Both the position numbers and the translations under genes were made by a program. Below are positions 6,698-9,343 of a DNA stretch of 9,343 bases, piece by piece. Position 1 is the stretch's first letter; each line of letters starts with the position of its first letter. The stretch is from Actinomycetota bacterium (lineage in GTDB: Bacteria; Actinomycetota; Actinomycetes; Nanopelagicales; Nanopelagicaceae): contig SXRC01000055.1 in assembly GCA_005793655.1 (NCBI GenBank), positions 1 through 9,343 of the forward strand, given 5' to 3'. The notes under the pieces were generated by a model, which worked only from the letters and a program-made list of their open reading frames with translations, searched no databases and had not been told where the DNA came from.

Positions 6698-6790
6698 GTG
6701 GAAAACCCGAGTTGCAGCAGTTGCGGGGGTATGGTGAAGCCATTCGTACTCACGTGCTGGAACTGACCTGCATGCTCCCAAGAGTGCGGC
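6698..6790 (+). ncRNA. Structured leader RNA upstream of the DUF5679 gene
   Basis: This segment is about 59% GC (6695-6800, hand count) between AT-rich flanks, a common sign of structured RNA in AT-rich genomes. Hairpin 1: 6710-6719 pairs with 6755-6764 (ten positions, one G-G mismatch). After a four-base bulge, 6724-6725 pairs with 6753-6754, then 6727-6731 with 6747-6751 (one G-U) and 6732-6734 with 6740-6742, closing on loop TGAAG. Hairpin 2: 6768-6772 pairs with 6785-6789 and 6775-6777 with 6782-6784, with a two-base bulge and loop CCAA. Both G-U pairs exist only on the plus strand. The ribosome binding site of DUF5679 follows at once, so this may be a cis-regulator. No known riboswitch class was recognised. 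Confidence 0.5.
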
Positions 6791-6794
6791 GGAT

Positions 6795-6800
6795 GGAGGA
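6795..6800 (+). promoter_or_regulatory. Ribosome binding site of the DUF5679 gene
   Basis: GGAGGA, the strongest Shine-Dalgarno match in the window, with five to six bases to ATG 6806. It fixes this start and lies five bases after the leader's second hairpin, so the leader fold could control access to it. Confidence 0.75.
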
Positions 6801-6805
6801 AGAAA

Positions 6806-6964
6806 ATGGCAGAAGAGTATAAGGGTGAGGCTTACTGCGTTAAGTGCAAAGAGAAGCGCTCCTTTGAAGGACATGTAAAGGTCTCTGATTCAGGTCGCCG
6901 TATGGCACAAGGAATCTGTCCAGTTTGTGGCACAAAGGTAAATCGTATTCTTGGTAAGGCTTAA
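6806..6964 (+). CDS. DUF5679 small zinc-ribbon protein
   Basis: A 52-residue protein, MAEEYKGEAYC... to ...VNRILGKA. Two Cys pairs, YCVKCKEKR (Cys11, Cys14) and CPVCGTK (Cys38, Cys41), form a typical four-cysteine zinc ribbon. The spacing and the VNRILGKA ending match the DUF5679 family, which is widespread in actinobacteria and has no assigned function; binding of nucleic acid or the ribosome is possible but unproven. Length is normal. It has a strong ribosome binding site, a structured GC-rich leader and a dedicated terminator 25 bases after the stop, so it is probably a single-gene transcript and may be well expressed. It is convergent with whiB7. Confidence 0.9.
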   Translation: MAEEYKGEAYCVKCKEKRSFEGHVKVSDSGRRMAQGICPVCGTKVNRILGKA

Positions 6965-6988
6965 TAAATAAGCAGGAAAGCTAAATTT

Positions 6989-7025
6989 AAAAGCGGGGGT
7001 GGTTAAATACCACTCCCGCTTTTTT
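6989..7025 (+). terminator. Strong intrinsic terminator after DUF5679, probably bidirectional
   Basis: GCGGGGGTGGT (6993-7003) pairs with ACCACTCCCGC (7009-7019), one G-U included, around a five-base loop. Flanking AAAA and TTTT extend the stem to 15 pairs, and a run of six T follows (7020-7025). On the minus strand the same stem is followed by TTTTAAATTT, so it may also end the convergent whiB7 transcript. Confidence 0.9.
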
Positions 7026-7026
7026 A

Positions 7027-7048
7027 TGTTAACCCTTTCTAGTTAACA
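7027..7048. repeat. Inverted repeat downstream of whiB7
   Basis: TGTTAAC (7027-7033) and GTTAACA (7042-7048) form a perfect 7-bp inverted repeat with an eight-base spacer, between the terminator and the whiB7 stop codon. On the minus strand it is followed by ATAAAAAAG, not by T, so it is not an independent terminator for whiB7. It may be a 3'-end stabilising hairpin or chance. Confidence 0.3.
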
Positions 7049-7064
7049 GTTGTTGATTAAAAAT

Positions 7065-7535
7065 CTAACTTGCCTGTGCCACCTTTGCTGGCCGCCCTGG
7101 TGTGCGCTTGCTTTGAATTATCTGACCTTCATCAAATAACTCACCTCCCCATACGCCACATGGCTCAGCTCTTGAGATTGCTCCCGCCAAGCACTTTGCT
7201 TTAACTGGGCAACCTGCACATAACGCCTTTGCTTGGGCGATTACTGGCGCGCTATCACTGAAGAAGAGTTCTGGATCAGATGAGTGGCAAGGCAGGCTCA
7301 TCACTGAAGCCGGTTTGTTAATCTCTGGTATGAAAGGATTATCAGCGCGCTTATATCCACCTTGCCCCGACTTGCTCTTTTCTGCAAGGTAATTTGTTGC
7401 AGAGTTTGTGGCGTAATCGGTATAGGAGATCACTGGGGCATCCTCATAAGCCCAGGTGATATCACCTAATCCAATTTTGGCAGTTGGGCCTTGTGCCCAA
7501 CCTGGGATAAGTAGTTCGCTGAAGAGAACGGTCAT
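7065..7535 (-). CDS. whiB7: WhiB7-type iron-sulfur transcription regulator
   Basis: A 156-residue WhiB protein from ATG 7535. The four cluster-binding cysteines are LPCHSSDPELFF, then CAGC and KAKC (Cys83, Cys106, Cys109, Cys115 in this numbering). RAEPCGVWGGELF and a C-terminal GRPAK follow. The order (cluster, GVWGGE turn, AT-hook-like tail) is that of WhiB7, which binds sigma-A with its Fe-S cluster and activates intrinsic drug-resistance genes in mycobacteria and Streptomyces. Unusual points: an extra N-terminal region of about 75 residues; EPCG where WhiB7 normally has EPWG; and KRTPGRPAK in place of a more basic RPRGRPRK hook. The start is set by AAAGGTGAG (7549-7541) five bases upstream of ATG 7535; a GTG (7544) lies inside that site. 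It lies next to uvrD2, as in M. tuberculosis. Confidence 0.9.
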   Translation of the reverse strand: MTVLFSELLIPGWAQGPTAKIGLGDITWAYEDAPVISYTDYATNSATNYLAEKSKSGQGGYKRADNPFIPEINKPASVMSLPCHSSDPELFFSDSAPVIAQAKALCAGCPVKAKCLAGAISRAEPCGVWGGELFDEGQIIQSKRTPGRPAKVAQAS

Positions 7536-7540
7536 CGTTC

Positions 7541-7549
7541 TCACCTTTC
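7541..7549 (-). promoter_or_regulatory. Ribosome binding site that sets the whiB7 start
   Basis: AAAGGTGAG on the minus strand, five bases before ATG 7535. The in-frame GTG at 7544 lies within it and has nothing comparable upstream, so the shorter 156-residue form is preferred. Confidence 0.6.
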
Positions 7550-7619
7550 CTTTCGGTTATCGTGCGTTGGTTTCTTTCTTTTGCCGTTTGGCAATTTGTT
7601 TTTGGATATTTATTTAGAG

Positions 7620-7662
7620 AAAAGAAAAAGGGCCCCCGAATCATTAGATTCGCGGGCCCCTT
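7620..7662 (-). terminator. Intrinsic terminator in the whiB7 leader (candidate attenuator)
   Basis: On the minus strand the 5' arm (7662-7647) and 3' arm (7642-7627) close on the four-base loop TAAT (7646-7643). There are six pairs next to the loop (CGAATC with GATTCG), one G-G mismatch, then nine more including GGGCCC with GGGCCC and one G-U. TTTTTCTTTT follows (7629-7620). The wobble exists only on the minus strand. It lies between the upstream ORF and whiB7, about 85 bases before the whiB7 ATG, so it would abort whiB7 transcription unless overridden. Confidence 0.85.
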
Positions 7663-7701
7663 GGCTTCTATCTCGACTTTAGCCGATATAGCTCCTAGGG
7701 G
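7657..7701 (-). promoter_or_regulatory. Possible anti-terminator pairing in the whiB7 leader
   Basis: On the minus strand CCCCTAGG (7701-7694), within the last codons of the upstream ORF (Thr-Pro-Arg-Ser), is complementary at seven of eight positions to CCAAGGGG (7664-7657), the base of the terminator's 5' arm. The two pairings exclude each other. A ribosome stalled earlier in the ORF would leave the segment free to disrupt the terminator; one that reaches the stop would partly cover it. The pairing is short, so this is a model. Confidence 0.4.
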
Positions 7702-7858
7702 TGCGAACTAATGTGAAGGTATAAAAACCCTTATTAGAGCGCTTATTTGTCCAGTCTGAACGGTATGAAGAAGCCACCGTTACTGGATTAATGGCATACC
7801 AATTACCAGCAACTGCTTTAATCACAGATGCTGTCTTTGAAGTAAGTGTCTTTGCCAT
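7679..7858 (-). CDS. Leaderless 59-aa ORF in the whiB7 leader (candidate uORF)
   Basis: Encodes 59 residues from ATG 7858, MAKTLTSKTASVIKAVAGNW... to ...TLVRTPRSYIG: basic, without cysteines or a membrane segment, and not a family I recognise. The start is supported by TACTCT ending six bases before the ATG, the spacing expected for leaderless initiation. A longer reading from 7894 would start within the -35 box and is rejected. It ends 16 bases before the terminator hairpin, and whiB7 follows on the same strand. In mycobacteria and Streptomyces, whiB7/wblC leaders carry an upstream ORF and a terminator that sense slowed translation; this ORF fits that role but is longer than I would expect. 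It could also be an independent small protein whose terminator is simply the one described. Confidence 0.6.
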   Translation of the reverse strand: MAKTLTSKTASVIKAVAGNWYAINPVTVASSYRSDWTNKRSNKGFYTFTLVRTPRSYIG

Positions 7859-7864
7859 GCGGTA

Positions 7865-7907
7865 AGAGTAAAGCATTAGGGGTGGTGGGTGCAACTTAAT
7901 TAAATTG
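7865..7907 (-). promoter_or_regulatory. Promoter of the whiB7 leader with an AT-rich WhiB7-type upstream block
   Basis: On the minus strand TTGCAC (-35, 7894-7889) and TACTCT (-10, 7870-7865) are 18 bases apart, with +1 expected at the ATG at 7858. Immediately upstream of the -35 lies CAATTTAATTAAG (7907-7895), almost all A/T and overlapping the uvrD2 stop codon. WhiB7 is known to activate promoters with an AT-rich block just upstream of the -35, including its own, so autoregulation is likely here. Confidence 0.55.
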
Positions 7908-9343
7908 CTCTAAAAATACGCTGGGCTTGCCGGCATAGGTAATTTGAATCCGCTGCTTAGCCCTAGTAACTCCAACATAAAACAACCTGCGCTCCTCATT
8001 TAAATCATTACCCATAGGTAGCACCCCATCTGAAACCCCAATTAAAAATAGCTGATTCCACTCCAAACCTTTTGCTGCATGCAAGGTGGCAAGAGTTACC
8101 CCAGGCAGGGTTGGTGGGTTATTTTGCTCAGCTCGATCCTCAATCTCACGTAAAAAGGCGCGCATGTTGTTGCCGCCATTTTCCTGAATACTTTTTGCAA
8201 GCCGCAAAAATGCAGTCACATAATCAGCATCACCAAAAGGGCGAAGCACTGCGACTAAATCGGTATACCAATCCCCATCCTCTGATGGCAGCACTGAGGC
8301 GCTTCTAATCAAGCGCATCACATCTCGAACATCCACCCGATCAAAAAAACGCTCCCCTGATCTGATCTGGCTTAAAATCTGCGCGTTATTTAGTGCTGAT
8401 TTAACCTGATCAAGTTGGGCGTTAGTTCTAGCCAATATCGCAATCTCAGATGAGTCAGATCCAGCAGCAATCACTTTTTTGACCTCAGCTACAACATATG
8501 AGATCTCATCGGCGCTGGAGTTAAAACCATTTACCGCTGGCCTTTCGCCATGAGCATTAGCTGATTGCAACTCATCACCATGATCACTGACCAAATTACC
8601 CTGGCGCAATATCTTATTAGCAGTATTTATAATCTCTGGGGTTGATCGATATCCCCTAGATAATCTGAAAACTTGGGCACTTGGAAAACGATTTTGAAAG
8701 TTAAGCAAGAAGTTTGAAGTTGCCCCCGCAAATGAGTAAATAGTCTGGGCCGCATCCCCCACCACGCAAATCTCCTGCCGATTTCCTAGCCATAGATTGA
8801 GCAACCTTTGTTGCAAGGGTGAGACATCTTGGTACTCATCAACGGTGAAGTAGCGATACTGATCTCGTACTCGCTCCCTTACTCCACGATCCTCCTCTAA
8901 CATTCCCACACAAAGCAGTAGTACATCTTCAAAGTCTAATCCTCGCTCCTGCTTTTTTAATGATTCATACGCCTCATAAACCTGCGCAATCATTGCTAAA
9001 TTTTCACTAGTATCTTTGTTATTTGGCAACTTTACTGATCGATCATTAGCAACTGCTTGTTCTTGATAATTTTCGGGTGAAATCTCCAACACCTTTGCCC
9101 ATTCGATCTCACCTGATATTTCACGAAGAGCGTTGACAGAGGCAGGAATTGCCACATCTGCTCGGCTTATTGCTTGGCTGATAAAACCAGATTTTGAGGT
9201 TAGTAAGGATGGAAACTGGCCACCGAAGGCGTAGGGCCAAAAATATAAAAGCTGTTTAAGAGCTGCGGAATGAAAAGTTCTGGCAGTTGCATTTGAAATG
9301 CCTAACCCACGTAACCTTGCCCGCATTTCACCAGCAGCTTTTG
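7896..9343 (-). CDS. uvrD2: UvrD2-like superfamily I DNA helicase, N-terminus outside the window
   Basis: Partial: about 480 C-terminal residues. The frame is open to the window edge, reading KAAGEMRARL (helicase motif Ib region); Walker A is beyond the edge. Counting from Met at 9326, later motifs are intact: ARTFHS (15-20), DEYQD (163-167, motif II), VVGDAAQTIYSFAGA (188-202, motif III), RLSRGYRS (221-228, motif IV), TLHAAKGLEW (414-423, motif V) and YVGVTRAKQRI (450-460, motif VI). It is a 3'-5' DNA-unwinding ATPase for repair or replication. It stops 16 residues after motif VI, so the HRDC domain and tetracysteine region of mycobacterial UvrD2 are absent. The shared neighbour whiB7 supports the UvrD2 assignment. 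The 3' end overlaps the AT-rich block of the whiB7 leader promoter. Confidence 0.9.
   Translation of the reverse strand, partial: KAAGEMRARLRGLGISNATARTFHSAALKQLLYFWPYAFGGQFPSLLTSKSGFISQAISRADVAIPASVNALREISGEIEWAKVLEISPENYQEQAVANDRSVKLPNNKDTSENLAMIAQVYEAYESLKKQERGLDFEDVLLLCVGMLEEDRGVRERVRDQYRYFTVDEYQDVSPLQQRLLNLWLGNRQEICVVGDAAQTIYSFAGATSNFLLNFQNRFPSAQVFRLSRGYRSTPEIINTANKILRQGNLVSDHGDELQSANAHGERPAVNGFNSSADEISYVVAEVKKVIAAGSDSSEIAILARTNAQLDQVKSALNNAQILSQIRSGERFFDRVDVRDVMRLIRSASVLPSEDGDWYTDLVAVLRPFGDADYVTAFLRLAKSIQENGGNNMRAFLREIEDRAEQNNPPTLPGVTLATLHAAKGLEWNQLFLIGVSDGVLPMGNDLNEERRLFYVGVTRAKQRIQITYAGKPSVFLEQFN

Noticed and set aside
6690..6842. Minus-one-frame peptide ending MEEENGRRV that overlaps the DUF5679 start
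   Set aside because: No start codon with a binding site, and its reading conflicts with the confident DUF5679 start; the GC-rich sequence is better explained by RNA pairing.
6555..6874. Two overlapping minus-strand open frames across the DUF45 end and DUF5679
   Set aside because: Antisense to confident genes and to the structured leader, with no ribosome binding site and no family resemblance.
6698..6964. Selenocysteine or UGA read-through fusion joining the Cys-rich leader ORF to DUF5679
   Set aside because: DUF5679 has its own strong ribosome binding site and normal family length; no SECIS-like hairpin was identified directly after the UGA.

Overview
ORGANISM. The window reads as chromosomal DNA from a low-GC, streamlined actinobacterium. 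The gene set is actinobacterial: UPF0182, a DUF2342 zincin, DUF5679, a WhiB7-type WhiB and a UvrD2-type helicase. The order recalls the Mycobacterium tuberculosis Rv3193c-Rv3198c neighbourhood. The AT-rich codon use, very short intergenic gaps and leaderless-looking promoters would suit a freshwater planktonic lineage such as Nanopelagicales (acI), but that placement is inference. No mobile element, integrase, insertion sequence or CRISPR array is visible. LAYOUT. 1-25 (-): 5' end of an initiator tRNA that runs off the window. 79-4279 (-): a likely three-gene operon, from upstream to downstream a 58-aa membrane protein, a YlbL-type PDZ/Lon-like protease and a large UPF0182 membrane protein. 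A 100-bp divergent gap follows. 4380-5696 (+): a DUF2342/zincin_2 protein that has lost the usual metal-motif histidine. 5697-6016: a gene-free 320-bp stretch with a 72-nt imperfect hairpin (best read as a minus-strand small RNA), a 17-bp palindrome on that RNA's -35 box, and a run of DnaA-box-like sequences ending in the next start codon. 6017-6649 (+): a YgjP/DUF45 metallohydrolase. 6698-6790: a GC-rich structured leader ahead of a 52-aa DUF5679 zinc-ribbon gene (6806-6964), then a strong terminator at 6989-7025. 7065-7858 (-): a whiB7 unit made of a leaderless upstream ORF, an intrinsic terminator and whiB7. 7896-9343 (-): C-terminal part of a UvrD2-like helicase. HOW THEY WORK TOGETHER. 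The window holds surface and proteolysis genes (UPF0182, YlbL, and two zincin-fold proteins, one apparently without a metal site), a DNA helicase, and an antibiotic-stress regulator. The most coherent system is the whiB7 leader: an AT-rich block, a -35/-10, an uORF starting at the predicted +1, a terminator, and a segment in the last uORF codons able to pair with the terminator's 5' arm. This is the layout expected for ribosome-mediated attenuation. The most novel candidates are the two unassigned structured RNAs at 5714-5785 and 6698-6790.
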